A stretch of 30,587 nt of DNA from Acidobacteriota bacterium (GCA_020851835.1 JADZBZ010000300.1:1-30587); one strand, 5' to 3'. Counted from the stretch's first letter, positions 1 through 8,488 are shown. Translations and numbers: made by a program. The notes: generated by a model not told the origin, from the letters alone.

Positions 1-1000
1 GCGGGTTCACCGCGTCGCGGCGGATCAGGAAATCCGCAAACGCCTGGTCCGGCGGGCACAGCTTGGCGCGGATGCCGGAGCCGCCCGGCTGGAGGTCGGC
101 GAGCGTCACCTCGGGCAACAGGGCACGCGTCTCCTCGACGAAAGCGTCGAGCGGCAGACGATCGTTCTCGTAGTCGTCCTTGCCGTCCTGGTAACGCACC
201 GTCGGCCCCAGCAGCACCGTGCCCCACGTGGTCTTGGTCAGGTGCACGCCCAGGCTGTGCCCCGGCATGTGCGGTACGGGATAGACCATGCCGTGCACGA
301 GGTGCCGGCTGCCCGGCGCCAGTTCCGCGTACTCCCCTCGCGCGGGATAGATGGTGAACGACTCGCCCCCCAACATCCGGCTCACATCGTCCGCGTAGAG
401 CCCCGCGGCGTTGACGACGGTGGCCGCGTGGATGGACTCGTGCGGCGTCATCACCTCGATGCGATCGCCCGCTTCGCGCGCCCCGATCAACGGGGACGCG
501 CGCAGGATGGCCACGCCGGCTGTCTCGGCCAGCCGGGTAAGCGCCCGAACGTAGGCCTCGGGCTCGATGCGCCCCGAGGCGGGTGACCAGAGCGCCGCGA
601 CACCCGCGATGTGCGGCTCCTTCGCGTTGAGGAACGCGCGGCCCACCATCTCCACGGGCACACCGTTGGCCGTGGCCCGCGCCGCCAGGGCTTCGAGCGC
701 GGGGATTTCTCCGGAGGTCGCCGCCACGATGAACTTGCCGCAGCGGGCATGGGGGATGTCGTGCCGCGCGGCGAAGTCGTAGAGCCGCTCGCGCCCGTCG
801 ACGCACAGGGCCGCCTTCACCGAGTCGGGCGGGTAGTAGATGCCGGCATGGATGACGCCGCTGTTTCTGGTGCTGGTCTCGTGTCCCAGCCGCGGATGCT
901 GCTCGAGCAGGCACACGGATCGCCCCTGCCCGGCCAGCGCCAGCGCGCTGGCCAGCCCGGTCACGCCGCCGCCGATGACGGCGATGTCGATGTCAGTCAT
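1..1000 (-). CDS. lhgO: L-2-hydroxyglutarate oxidase-like FAD-dependent oxidoreductase (3' end cut by window edge)
   Basis: The reading frame starts at ATG 1000 and stays open to the left edge, so about 333 residues are visible and the C-terminus is missing. It opens with a Rossmann FAD-binding segment, IAVIGGGVTGLASALAL, at about residues 5-21. This is followed by the substrate-domain signatures NSGVIHAGIYYPP and LCVDGRERLYDF, and later PARGEYAEL and GVHLTKTTWGTVLLGPT. These match the L-2-hydroxyglutarate dehydrogenase/oxidase family (DAO fold), which oxidises L-2-hydroxyglutarate to 2-oxoglutarate and passes electrons to the membrane quinone pool. The gene is divergent from the aminotransferase gene, and the 165-base gap between them carries hairpin repeats. 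The family is secure. The exact substrate is inferred, because related DAO-fold oxidases such as glycerol-3-phosphate dehydrogenase share the FAD motif. Confidence 0.8.
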   Translation of the reverse strand, partial: MTDIDIAVIGGGVTGLASALALAGQGRSVCLLEQHPRLGHETSTRNSGVIHAGIYYPPDSVKAALCVDGRERLYDFAARHDIPHARCGKFIVAATSGEIPALEALAARATANGVPVEMVGRAFLNAKEPHIAGVAALWSPASGRIEPEAYVRALTRLAETAGVAILRASPLIGAREAGDRIEVMTPHESIHAATVVNAAGLYADDVSRMLGGESFTIYPARGEYAELAPGSRHLVHGMVYPVPHMPGHSLGVHLTKTTWGTVLLGPTVRYQDGKDDYENDRLPLDAFVEETRALLPEVTLADLQPGGSGIRAKLCPPDQAFADFLIRRDAVNP

Positions 1001-1049
1001 GCCTGCCTATCATCGCCGCGTGATGGGTGGCTCGGCAAACGGGCGCTGC

Positions 1050-1097
1050 CGCCGGGACTGAAGTCCCGGCGCTCCTTCATCTGCCGAAGTCCCGGCG
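1050..1097 (+). repeat. Hairpin repeat, one full and one half copy
   Basis: A full copy at 1050-1071 has core CCGGGACTGAAGTCCCGG flanked by CG and CGCTCC. A half copy, GAAGTCCCGGCG plus CTCC, follows at 1086-1101. The core folds into a 7-bp stem with a TGAA loop. It lies in the 165-base gap between two divergent genes. Apart from these copies and a weak TACGAT box at 1151-1156 I see nothing else in the gap. Confidence 0.85.
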
Positions 1098-1165
1098 CTC
1101 CTCCAGTTGCGAGCTCCAATCACCGGATTGCACCAGCACTCTGGACCGAATACGATCAGGGGTTC

Positions 1166-2287
1166 GTGACCGTTCCCCTTCTCGACCTGCAGGCGCAGTA
1201 TCGGCCGCTCCGCGACGACCTGCTGGCCGCGCTCACCCGCGTGGCCGACAGCCAGCGCTTCATCATGGGCCCCGAGGTGGAGGCCTTCGAGCGCGAGGTC
1301 GGTCAGGTCGTGGACGTCCGCCACGCCATGGGCGTGTCCTCCGGTACCGACGCGCTGCTGGCCGCGCTCATGGCGCTTGGCATCGGCCCCGGCGACGAGG
1401 TGGTCACCAGCACCTTCTCGTTCTTCGCCACCGCCGGATGTATTGCCCGCGTGGGCGCGAAGCCGGTGCTGGTGGACATCGACCCCGATTCCTTCAACAT
1501 GGACATCGTCGCCGCGGCACGCGCCTGCACCGCCAGAACCAAGGCCCTGATGCCCGTGCACCTCTTCGGGCAGCCGGCCGACATGAGCGCCGTGCTCGCG
1601 CTGGCAGACGAGCTCAACCTGAAGGTCATCGAAGACGCGGCGCAGGCCATCGGCGCCCGCGATCACGGCGGCCGCGTGGGCGGTATCGGGAACGTCGGGT
1701 GCTTCTCGTTTTTTCCCAGCAAGAACCTGGGCGGCTTCGGCGACGCGGGGCTGGTGACTACCAACGACGATCGCCTCGCGCACACGGTGCGGCTGGTCCG
1801 TAACCACGGCATGGAGCCCAAGTACTTCCACGCCCTGGTCGGCGGCAACTTCCGCCTCGACGCTATCCAGGCCGCCGTGCTCCGCGTGAAGTTGCCGCAC
1901 CTCGCCCGCTGGACCGAAGGCCGCCGGGCCAATGCCGCTCGATACCGGCAGTTGTTCACCGATGCGGGCCTTGCGGGTACGGTGCGGCTTCCCGCCGAGC
2001 ACCCGGACCGTTTTCACATCTACAACCAGTTCGTCATCCGCGTGCCCGACCGCGACGGCCTGAAGGCGCGCCTCGACGCCGCCGGCATCGGCGCCGAGAT
2101 CTACTACCCCGTGCCTTTCCATCTGCAGGCCTGCTTCGCCCATCTTGGCTACGAGAAGGGCGACTTCCCGCAGGCCGAGCAGGCGGCCGCGGAGGTGTTG
2201 GCCCTGCCGATTTACCCGGAATTGACGGCCGATCAGCAACAATACGTCGTGGACCAGATCGCGGCCTTCTATCGCCCCGCCGCCTGA
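1166..2287 (+). CDS. DegT/DnrJ/EryC1/StrS-family sugar aminotransferase
   Basis: This is a PLP-dependent aminotransferase of about 373 residues that converts a nucleotide-linked keto-sugar to an amino-sugar. It begins VTVPLLDLQAQYRPL and contains SGRF-like text (DSQRFIMGPEVEAFE), SSGTDALLAALMALG and EDAAQAIGA. The Schiff-base lysine lies in FFPSKNLGG at K186. The opening and the FIMGPEVE segment are typical of the WbpE/WlbE type, which acts on UDP-3-keto-N-acetylglucosaminuronic acid. The frame is open far upstream, but the family always begins at about this point, so GTG 1166 is chosen. AGGGG lies only 3 bases upstream and TACGAT 9 bases upstream. The next gene encodes a matching UDP-sugar dehydrogenase, which supports a role in surface polysaccharide precursors. 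The family is sure; the substrate is inferred. Confidence 0.88.
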   Translation: MTVPLLDLQAQYRPLRDDLLAALTRVADSQRFIMGPEVEAFEREVGQVVDVRHAMGVSSGTDALLAALMALGIGPGDEVVTSTFSFFATAGCIARVGAKPVLVDIDPDSFNMDIVAAARACTARTKALMPVHLFGQPADMSAVLALADELNLKVIEDAAQAIGARDHGGRVGGIGNVGCFSFFPSKNLGGFGDAGLVTTNDDRLAHTVRLVRNHGMEPKYFHALVGGNFRLDAIQAAVLRVKLPHLARWTEGRRANAARYRQLFTDAGLAGTVRLPAEHPDRFHIYNQFVIRVPDRDGLKARLDAAGIGAEIYYPVPFHLQACFAHLGYEKGDFPQAEQAAAEVLALPIYPELTADQQQYVVDQIAAFYRPAA

Positions 2288-2344
2288 CGGCCGATAGACA
2301 CCGAGATCCCGCGAGAACCCGACGCCCTGGAACCCGAGATACCG

Positions 2345-3643
2345 ATGGTGGACCTGAAGAAGCGAATCGACGCACGAGAAGCCGTCGCCGGCATCATCGG
2401 CCTGGGCTACGTGGGCCTGCCGCTGGCCGTGGAGCTGGCGCGCGCCAACGTACGCACCATCGGGTTCGACGTGGATGTGCGCAAGGTGAGCGAGCTGGCC
2501 GCGGGGCGCAGCTACATTCCCGACGTGCCGTCGGAACACGTGGCCGAGGTCGTCAACGCCGGCCTGCTGATTCCAACCACCGACCCGGCCTCACTGGCCG
2601 AGGCCGACGTCATCGACATCTGCGTGCCGACGCCGCTGCGCAAGACCAAGGACCCCGACCTCTCGTACGTCGTCAGAGCCGTCGAGACCACGGCCGCCGT
2701 CCTGCGCAGGGGGCAGCTCGTCATCCTGGAGTCCACGACCTACCCCGGCACCACCGACGAAGTGGTGAAGCCGGCGCTCGAGGCCAACGGGCTGAAGGCC
2801 GGCATCGACTTCTACCTCGCCTTCTCGCCCGAGCGCGTCGATCCCGGCAACCCGACCTATCACACCAGGAATATCCCGAAGGTCGTCGGGGGCCTCGACG
2901 AGGCGAGCACGCAGGTCGCCAGCGCCTTCTACCAGCTGGTGATGGATACAGTGGTTCCCGTCACCTCGACGCGCGCGGCCGAGATGGTGAAGCTGCTCGA
3001 GAACACGTTCCGGGCCGTCAACATCGGCATGGCCAACGAGCTGGCCCTCATGTGCCACCGGATGGGCATCGACGTGTGGGAGGTGATTGACGCGGCCCGC
3101 ACCAAGCCGTTCGGCTTCATGCCGTTCTATCCGGGTCCCGGGCTCGGCGGCCACTGCATCCCCATCGACCCGTTCTACCTGTCGTGGAAAGCCAAGCAGT
3201 TCAACTTCGAAGCGCGCTTCATCGAGCTGGCCGGACAGGTGAACGGCTCGATGCCCGCGCACGTCGTGACGCGGGTGGCGGAGGCGCTCAACGCACACCG
3301 TAAGCCCGTCAACGGCTCGAAGGTGCACGTGCTGGGCGTCGCCTACAAGCGCGACATCGACGACGTGCGCGAGTCGCCGGCGCTCGACATTGTCGAGCTG
3401 CTGCTGCGGCAGGGTGCGACGGTCACCTACTCGGACCCGCACGTGCCCGAGATCGATCACGGGCCGCACCAGATGAAAGCCGTTTCGGTGGACGCGGCCG
3501 TTGCCGCCGACGTCGATTGCGCCGTGATCATCACGGACCACAAGGCCTTCGACTACCCGCGCATTGTCGCGTCGTTTCCGCTGATCGTGGACACGCGCAA
3601 CGCTCTCAAGGGGATCAAGAGCGAGAAGATATTCGGGCTGTAG
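2345..3643 (+). CDS. wbpA: UDP-N-acetyl-D-glucosamine 6-dehydrogenase-like nucleotide sugar dehydrogenase
   Basis: A 432-residue NAD-dependent UDP-sugar 6-dehydrogenase, a normal length for the family. The dinucleotide-binding motif GLGYVGLPLAVELA is at about residues 19-32. ESTTYPGTT and FSPERVDPGN form the central domain. The catalytic cysteine sits in GLGGHCIPIDPFY at C271, and the C-terminal UDP-binding domain contains GVAYKRDIDDVRESPAL. The SPERVDPGN and GGHCIPIDP forms point to the WbpA/WbpO group, which oxidises UDP-GlcNAc or UDP-GalNAc to the uronic acid, rather than to UDP-glucose dehydrogenase. It lies 57 bases after the DegT aminotransferase on the same strand, so the two probably act in one pathway. 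The product would feed a capsule or O-antigen. The acetyl-sugar specificity is inferred from motif form only. Confidence 0.88.
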   Translation: MVDLKKRIDAREAVAGIIGLGYVGLPLAVELARANVRTIGFDVDVRKVSELAAGRSYIPDVPSEHVAEVVNAGLLIPTTDPASLAEADVIDICVPTPLRKTKDPDLSYVVRAVETTAAVLRRGQLVILESTTYPGTTDEVVKPALEANGLKAGIDFYLAFSPERVDPGNPTYHTRNIPKVVGGLDEASTQVASAFYQLVMDTVVPVTSTRAAEMVKLLENTFRAVNIGMANELALMCHRMGIDVWEVIDAARTKPFGFMPFYPGPGLGGHCIPIDPFYLSWKAKQFNFEARFIELAGQVNGSMPAHVVTRVAEALNAHRKPVNGSKVHVLGVAYKRDIDDVRESPALDIVELLLRQGATVTYSDPHVPEIDHGPHQMKAVSVDAAVAADVDCAVIITDHKAFDYPRIVASFPLIVDTRNALKGIKSEKIFGL

Positions 3644-3644
3644 A

Positions 3645-3658
3645 GCGCTAGGAAGCGC
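3645..3658 (+). terminator. Weak hairpin after the sugar dehydrogenase
   Basis: GCGCT (3645-3649) pairs with AGCGC (3654-3658) across an AGGA loop just after the stop codon. There is no T-run after it, so it is at best a weak or Rho-assisted terminator. Confidence 0.2.
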
Positions 3659-3735
3659 CCTTACCTCCCCCAGCACTCCGCACGCACCCGGCACTCCGCA
3701 CCGCACTCGGCCCGCCCGGCACCCGGCACTGAGCA

Positions 3736-4509
3736 ATGACACGCAGCCCCCGCAAACTCCCCACCCGCGCCCTGTTCTGGGACATCGACGGTACGCTGCT
3801 CGTGACCGGCCGTGCCGGGATGATCGCCTGGGAGCGGGCCTTTGCGGCCGAAACCGGCGGGAGCGTCTTTCCGAGCGTGCGGCCCGACGGCCTGACCGAT
3901 CATCAGATTGCCGCGTGGCTGCTCGGGGACACCGCGCTCGACCGAACCCCACCCGCCAACGAGCAGGCGCGCGCCGCACGGCTCGTGGCGCGCTACGAGC
4001 ACGAGCTCGTGCCGGCCCTGCCGCTCCGGCAGGGACGCGTGCTCGACAACGTCACCGCGGTGCTCGGGTGGGTGCGCACCTACCGGCCCGGCCTACTGTC
4101 GTGGCTCGTCACCGGAAATACCCGAGCGGGCGGCACGGCCAAGCTGCGGCATTACGGATTGAACGGCTTCTTCGAAGCCTTGACCGCGCCCGATCCGCCG
4201 GGGGCGGAGGCACCGCTCTCGGCTCTCCTGCCCGGCGCGTTCTCCAGCCAGGTCGAGCCTCGTGCCCGCATCGCGCGAAGCGCACTGGAGATGGCCCAGG
4301 CTCGCCTGCCGGGCCTGGAGCCGGGCGAGGTGCTCGTCATCGGCGACACGCCTCACGACATCGAGGGTGCGCATGCGATCGGCGTGCCGGTACTGGCGCT
4401 GGCCACCAACACGCACTCACTCGACGAGCTGGCCAGCCACCGTCCGTGGAAGGTGCTGACCGCACTCCCGATCCCCGAAGCGTTCGATCGGCTGCTCCCG
4501 GCGGGGTGA
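3736..4509 (+). CDS. HAD-superfamily hydrolase (phosphoglycolate phosphatase-like)
   Basis: A 257-residue haloacid-dehalogenase-fold protein. Motif I is FWDIDGTLL, with the nucleophile and acid D16 and D18. SWLVTGNTR around residue 120 is the motif II region. VLVIGDTPHDIEGAHAIGVP near residue 200 holds the metal-binding D204 of motif IV, with a downstream acidic residue. Insertion of a helical cap between motifs I and II (residues 25-100) fits the phosphoglycolate phosphatase subgroup. The substrate cannot be read from the sequence. The protein could serve the sugar-nucleotide genes upstream, or it could be a general phosphatase. It lies 92 bases after the dehydrogenase gene, beyond a C-rich repetitive spacer, and is convergent with the membrane protein that follows, with 25 bases between the stops. 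Confidence 0.8.
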   Translation: MTRSPRKLPTRALFWDIDGTLLVTGRAGMIAWERAFAAETGGSVFPSVRPDGLTDHQIAAWLLGDTALDRTPPANEQARAARLVARYEHELVPALPLRQGRVLDNVTAVLGWVRTYRPGLLSWLVTGNTRAGGTAKLRHYGLNGFFEALTAPDPPGAEAPLSALLPGAFSSQVEPRARIARSALEMAQARLPGLEPGEVLVIGDTPHDIEGAHAIGVPVLALATNTHSLDELASHRPWKVLTALPIPEAFDRLLPAG

Positions 4510-4534
4510 CGACCGGTCGGCGTCTGCGGGCTCG

Positions 4535-5986
4535 TCAGGCGCGCGGGGAGAGGAACGAGCGGCGGTCGCGTTCCACGGCCGCGGTCAGCGTGGCTACCGT
4601 GGCTGCGATCGCGGCATCCTGCACGGGGTAGCCGAAGACGAGCGCCACGCCGGTTCCGGCCAGCATCACCCTCACCATCAGGCCCATGCCGGTCGCACCT
4701 CGCGACACGAGCGTTCGTATCGTCAGGGCGGTGAGCCACAGAAGGGGAAGCAATCCGAGCAAGCCCTGCTCGGCGAAGGTGTGCCGCCAGAGGTTCTGCG
4801 CGTTGTCGGGAGGGATGACCCGGCCCGTGAGGCGCTGGTAGTAGCCCGTCGAGAGCGCCGTGAATCGTCCGACGCCCACCCCGACGAGAGGATGTTCCCT
4901 GATGGCCGCCACCGCGGCCAGCCCGTAGCCGTCGCGACGCCACAAGAGTTCGTACGCTGCGGCGCCGATGGACGCTGTTGGAATGGCCGCGACCAGGCGG
5001 CCGACCGGCGACTGCGGCGTGACGCGTGGGACGGCGGACACGGCCAGGATGCCCACGCCGAGCCCGGCGGCCAGCGCGGCACCGACGACGATGCGTCGCG
5101 ACACCCCTCGCGCACCCGCCGCCACGAGGGTCAGCCCGCCCACCCCGGCGGCCACCAGAATGATGGTCGTCCGAGCTCCCGACATCCACGCGGCGGCCCA
5201 CATCAGCGCCGCTGCGGCGCCTCCGGCCAGCGTTCCGACGATGCCGCCAGCCAACAGCACCCACGCAAGGGGCGCCCAGAGTGCTGTGGCGACGCCCGTC
5301 GGGTTGGCGTCACCCATCAGGCCGACACTGCGGTGCAGGCTAGTCCAGGGTTCTCCGCTGAGCCACGTCGGATCCACCAGCCGCTGATAGATGGCGGCCG
5401 ACGCCGTGAGTGCGGCACTGGCGGCGAGCGCCCACGCCCAGCCGGTACCGCTCGTTGGCGGCGAGGCGTCGCGGGCCGATCCGCTCGGGCCAGCCAGCAG
5501 ATGGTCCATCCAGAGCGCCAACGACATCTGCGTGGCGGCTGCCGCGACGATGGGACCGGCGGCAATCGAGGGAGCGAGCGAGTATCCAAGGTCGCGCGCG
5601 GCGAAGAACGGCCATGTGATGGCCACGCCCGTGGCCCACCAGGCCAGCGGCGCGCGCCATCGGCCGTCTGCCTCCCATCGTGTCCACGAGCCCCCGCCCA
5701 CGGCCAGTCCGATGAAGGCCGCCAGCCAGAAGGGCATCGCCGCCAGCTCGGCGCCCACCAGCAGGCGTCCCACCCCGTAGTTGGTGTACGCGAAGAGCAG
5801 GACGACCGGGGCGGCGAGGCCGGGATTCCGCCAGGCGAGGGCGGCCGTGGCCAGAAGAATGACTGCGACGCCGGCGAGCACGCCGGGCAAGAGCGTCAGG
5901 GGCCGCAGCCCTGCCGCCACGGCCAGCAGCGTCGAACCCAGCACCACGATGCGACTGACGGTGAAAAGGCCCACGGAGGGGTTCAC
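4535..5986 (-). CDS. O-antigen ligase/polymerase (Wzy_C)-family membrane protein
   Basis: A 483-residue, strongly hydrophobic protein with about ten or more predicted membrane-spanning stretches. A large soluble loop between them contains EHPLVGVGVGRF (about residues 362-374) and PDNAQNLWRHTFAEQGLLG (about 390-408). This glycine-rich stretch followed by an asparagine/histidine-rich motif and EQG.LG is the hallmark of the Wzy_C superfamily: O-antigen ligases (WaaL), O-antigen polymerases and related glycan ligases working on the outer face of the inner membrane. The family does not tell ligase from polymerase. The start is GTG 5986, with no clear Shine-Dalgarno sequence. It lies 46 bases after the polysaccharide methyltransferase on the same strand and probably shares its transcript. 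Confidence 0.82.
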   Translation of the reverse strand: MNPSVGLFTVSRIVVLGSTLLAVAAGLRPLTLLPGVLAGVAVILLATAALAWRNPGLAAPVVLLFAYTNYGVGRLLVGAELAAMPFWLAAFIGLAVGGGSWTRWEADGRWRAPLAWWATGVAITWPFFAARDLGYSLAPSIAAGPIVAAAATQMSLALWMDHLLAGPSGSARDASPPTSGTGWAWALAASAALTASAAIYQRLVDPTWLSGEPWTSLHRSVGLMGDANPTGVATALWAPLAWVLLAGGIVGTLAGGAAAALMWAAAWMSGARTTIILVAAGVGGLTLVAAGARGVSRRIVVGAALAAGLGVGILAVSAVPRVTPQSPVGRLVAAIPTASIGAAAYELLWRRDGYGLAAVAAIREHPLVGVGVGRFTALSTGYYQRLTGRVIPPDNAQNLWRHTFAEQGLLGLLPLLWLTALTIRTLVSRGATGMGLMVRVMLAGTGVALVFGYPVQDAAIAATVATLTAAVERDRRSFLSPRA

Positions 5987-6032
5987 TCGTGGGGCTGACC
6001 GAGTGTGCCGGCTGCGCGGGCCCGTCGCGGCG

Positions 6033-7616
6033 TCATCGCTTCCACGCGATCACGGCGTAATCCAGCGGGGCGTACAGCTGCGCGTTCAGGCGCTCGACGT
6101 TGCGGTCGAAGGCCTCGGCGAGCGCGAGCAGGGCGCGCCCTTCGGCCCCCGCCGACGGCCCATCGATGGCGCGCGCGGCCGGCGGCGCCGGCGTCAGCCT
6201 TTCGCTGTCGGGGAGCGGCGCCCGCAATTGCACTTCGGCGTCGAGGAAGCCCGACGCGGTCACGACGAACCTCAGCGTGTCGGGGTGGACGGGCCGCGCG
6301 TGGGTGAGATCGCGGATGTAGCTCGAGAAGAAGGCCGACCACGACGCGACGTTGATGGTTTCGAGCACGATCGGTGAGCCAGGCGCCAGCGCACGGAAGG
6401 CTTCGTCCAGGAAGGCGAGCAGGTAGTCGGGCTCCAGGTGCTCGACCACCTGCGCGGCGATGAGCCCGCCCAACTCGCCATCGGCCCGGCCGCGCAGGTA
6501 GCCGACGGCGTCAGCCTCGGACACGTCCAGGCCCGCCTCCCGGCAAAGCGCGACCATCTCGTGATTGACGTCGACGCCGCGCGCACGGATGCCGCGCTCG
6601 GCGAGCAATTGAAGGAACTCGCCGCGCCCGCACCCGACGTCGAGCACGTCCTGACGTCCCGCGAAGAGGCGGGCGTAGTCCTCCTGCCGGGTGCGGATGA
6701 GGGCGCGATCGCCGCGGAAGAGGTCTTCGAAGACGACGTACTTGTGTGAGGAGAGGGGATCGGTCGACAGCGTGGCCGAGTGTTGCGAATGGCGCGCCGG
6801 GGCTTGCGGATGGAGCGCCGGGGCTTGCGGATGGAGCGCCGGGGCTTCAGCCCCGGCGAGGTGGGCCGCGGCCGCCGGGGCTGAAGCCCCGGCGCTCCCG
6901 ATAGCCCCGGCGCTCCCGATAGCCCCGGCGCTCCCGATAGCCCCGGCGGCAAGCTCGCGCCGCAGCGCCTGCACGGTCATCTGCATCGTGGCCAGCGACG
7001 TGCGCAGGCCCTCGTAGCGCTCCCACCGTTTGAGCACATCGTCGGACACCCCGCTGAGGGCGGCAGCCAGGCCGCGCACCGTATCGGCGAGCTGGCCGTG
7101 CGCTTCGGCCACGTCCTCGCCAATCCGCGTGGCCAGGCCGCTGAACTCGTAGTCCTTCGTGTCGACGTAGGGCGTGACCTGCTGCAAATAGATGATGAGC
7201 TGCGACTGGAAGAGGGCGAGCTGTTCGACCTGCTGCCCGACGATGTCGATCACCGCCGCCAGCGCCCCCGGCGCGGCGCGCTGAGCGGCCACGTTGCGGT
7301 TGACGTGATCCACAACCACCGCGTTGAAGGCCTGCTGCTGCTCGAGCGCCGGGCGAATGAGATCCAGCAGGAAGCGCGCCAGGCGCCCGCGCACGCCGCC
7401 CGGCGGGGCGGGCAGCGCGCGTGTGACTTCCCAGCGCTCGTTGAGTGGCGTCACCTGCGTCTCGTCTGGCGCCGGCGGCGGGGGCGGCAGTGGCGGCAGC
7501 GCCCGAATGGCGGCGTCCAGCGCGGTCAGCGCCTCGTTGTAACGGAGGTCGGCGTCGTGTCGCGCCTGCTTCAGGCGTGCGAGGTCGGCTCCGGAAACCG
7601 TCCGGACGGCTTTCAC
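6033..7616 (-). CDS. SAM-dependent methyltransferase with coiled-coil N-terminus (polysaccharide-type), carrying hairpin-repeat insert
   Basis: A 527-residue protein. Residues 1-45 and about 120-215 are charged and helical, with likely coiled-coil character. YVVFEDLFRGDRALIRTRQ leads into the SAM-binding motif VLDVGCGRGEFLQLL at about residues 322-336, then AAQVVEHLEPDYLL, VLETINVASW and DLTHARPVHPDTLRF. This combination is typical of methyltransferases in O-antigen and capsule clusters (WbdD-like chain modification or termination). Between the coiled-coil and catalytic parts, at about residues 220-275, lies low-complexity text (AGAIGS x3, APALHPQ x2) made from hairpin repeats. The start is GTG 7616, overlapping the thiG stop as GTGA, so translation is probably coupled. 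The acceptor sugar is unknown. Confidence 0.85.
   Translation of the reverse strand: MKAVRTVSGADLARLKQARHDADLRYNEALTALDAAIRALPPLPPPPPAPDETQVTPLNERWEVTRALPAPPGGVRGRLARFLLDLIRPALEQQQAFNAVVVDHVNRNVAAQRAAPGALAAVIDIVGQQVEQLALFQSQLIIYLQQVTPYVDTKDYEFSGLATRIGEDVAEAHGQLADTVRGLAAALSGVSDDVLKRWERYEGLRTSLATMQMTVQALRRELAAGAIGSAGAIGSAGAIGSAGASAPAAAAHLAGAEAPALHPQAPALHPQAPARHSQHSATLSTDPLSSHKYVVFEDLFRGDRALIRTRQEDYARLFAGRQDVLDVGCGRGEFLQLLAERGIRARGVDVNHEMVALCREAGLDVSEADAVGYLRGRADGELGGLIAAQVVEHLEPDYLLAFLDEAFRALAPGSPIVLETINVASWSAFFSSYIRDLTHARPVHPDTLRFVVTASGFLDAEVQLRAPLPDSERLTPAPPAARAIDGPSAGAEGRALLALAEAFDRNVERLNAQLYAPLDYAVIAWKR
6796..6950 (-). repeat. In-gene cluster of hairpin repeats and half-copies
   Basis: Two full copies face each other: one at 6837-6858 with a TTCA loop and one at 6873-6894 with a TGAA loop. 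On one side a 21-bp half-copy unit starts at 6796, 6817 and 6838. On the other side an 18-bp unit, CTCCCGATAGCCCCGGCG, starts at 6895, 6913 and 6931. Both periods are multiples of three and keep the methyltransferase frame open. Confidence 0.92.
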
Positions 7617-8386
7617 CGCCCGACGACCCCTTCGAGGGGACTGCTGGCGGTTGCGTACATCTTGCGCGGGATGCGCCCCGCCAGATACGCGAGCCGGCCC
7701 GCTTCGACGGCCAGCCGCATCGCGCGCGCCATGGCCACCGGATCGGCGGCCCCGGCAATGGCCGTATTCATGAGCACGCCGTCGGCGCCCAGCTCCATCG
7801 CCACGGCGGCATCCGAAGCCGTACCCACGCCCGCGTCCACGATCACGGGCACACGGGACTGCTCGCGGATGATGCGGATGTTGTTGGGGTTCTGGATCCC
7901 GAGCCCCGAGCCGATCGGCGCACCGAGGGGCATCACCGCCGAGGCGCCGGCGTCTTCGAGCTTCCGGCAGACCACCGGGTCGTCGTTGGTATACGGCAGG
8001 ACGACGAAGCCCTCCTTGACGAGCACGCGGGTGGCCTCGACCAGCGCCGCCGTGTCGGGAAACAGCGTGCGCTCGTCGCCAATCACCTCGAGCTTGACCC
8101 AGTTGGACATGCCGGCTTCGCGACCCAGGCGCGCGGTGCGGATGGCCTCGTCTGCGGTGTAGCAGGCGGCGGTGTTCGGCAGCAGGAAAATGCGGGACGT
8201 GTCGATGTAATCCAGCAGCGATTCGCTCTGGCGCGTGATGTCGACGCGCCGCACGGCCACCGTGACCATGTCGGCGCCCGACGCCTCGTGCGCGGCCTGC
8301 ATCACGGCATGGGACGAATACTTGCCCGTGCCCACGATGAGACGGGAGCGGAATTCACGAGCGGCAATCACAAACGTGTCGGACAT
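7613..8386 (-). CDS. thiG: Thiazole synthase ThiG
   Basis: A 257-residue TIM-barrel enzyme, the usual size. It joins 1-deoxy-D-xylulose 5-phosphate, dehydroglycine and ThiS-thiocarboxylate sulfur to make the thiazole phosphate of thiamine. The signatures are FRSRLIVGTGKYSS near the N-terminus, LLPNTAACYTADEA (about 68-81), SNWVKLEVIGD with the Schiff-base lysine K98, MPLGAPIGSGLGIQNP, and VIVDAGVGTASDAAVAMELGADGVLMNTAI. ATG 8386 is preceded by TACAAT only 6 bases away, with no Shine-Dalgarno sequence. Its stop overlaps the start of the methyltransferase. The sulfur-carrier gene thiS is divergent, 116 bases away. No other thi gene is in the window. The identification is firm. Confidence 0.97.
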   Translation of the reverse strand: MSDTFVIAAREFRSRLIVGTGKYSSHAVMQAAHEASGADMVTVAVRRVDITRQSESLLDYIDTSRIFLLPNTAACYTADEAIRTARLGREAGMSNWVKLEVIGDERTLFPDTAALVEATRVLVKEGFVVLPYTNDDPVVCRKLEDAGASAVMPLGAPIGSGLGIQNPNNIRIIREQSRVPVIVDAGVGTASDAAVAMELGADGVLMNTAIAGAADPVAMARAMRLAVEAGRLAYLAGRIPRKMYATASSPLEGVVGR

Positions 8387-8392
8387 ACCCGG

Positions 8393-8398
8393 ATTGTA
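8393..8398 (-). promoter_or_regulatory. -10 box of a likely leaderless thiG promoter
   Basis: On the minus strand TACAAT is followed by CCGGGT and then the thiG ATG at 8386, a 6-base gap. Transcription starting the usual 6-7 bases after a -10 box would begin at or next to the start codon. No convincing -35 box is seen. The surrounding GCTACAATCCG closely matches CGTACAATCCG before the prolyl oligopeptidase gene. Confidence 0.5.
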
Positions 8399-8488
8399 GC
8401 GTGTCGGCCGACGGCGGACGGTGGAAGGCCACGCGTCGGCCGGGGCAGGGCCCGGCGCCTTGACCGCGTCGCCGCCGGCCGGTACGCT

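Noticed and set aside
611..1165. Long N-terminal extension of the aminotransferase
   Set aside because: It runs through the divergent oxidoreductase gene and a hairpin repeat and has no homology-like content. Family proteins start at about 1166.
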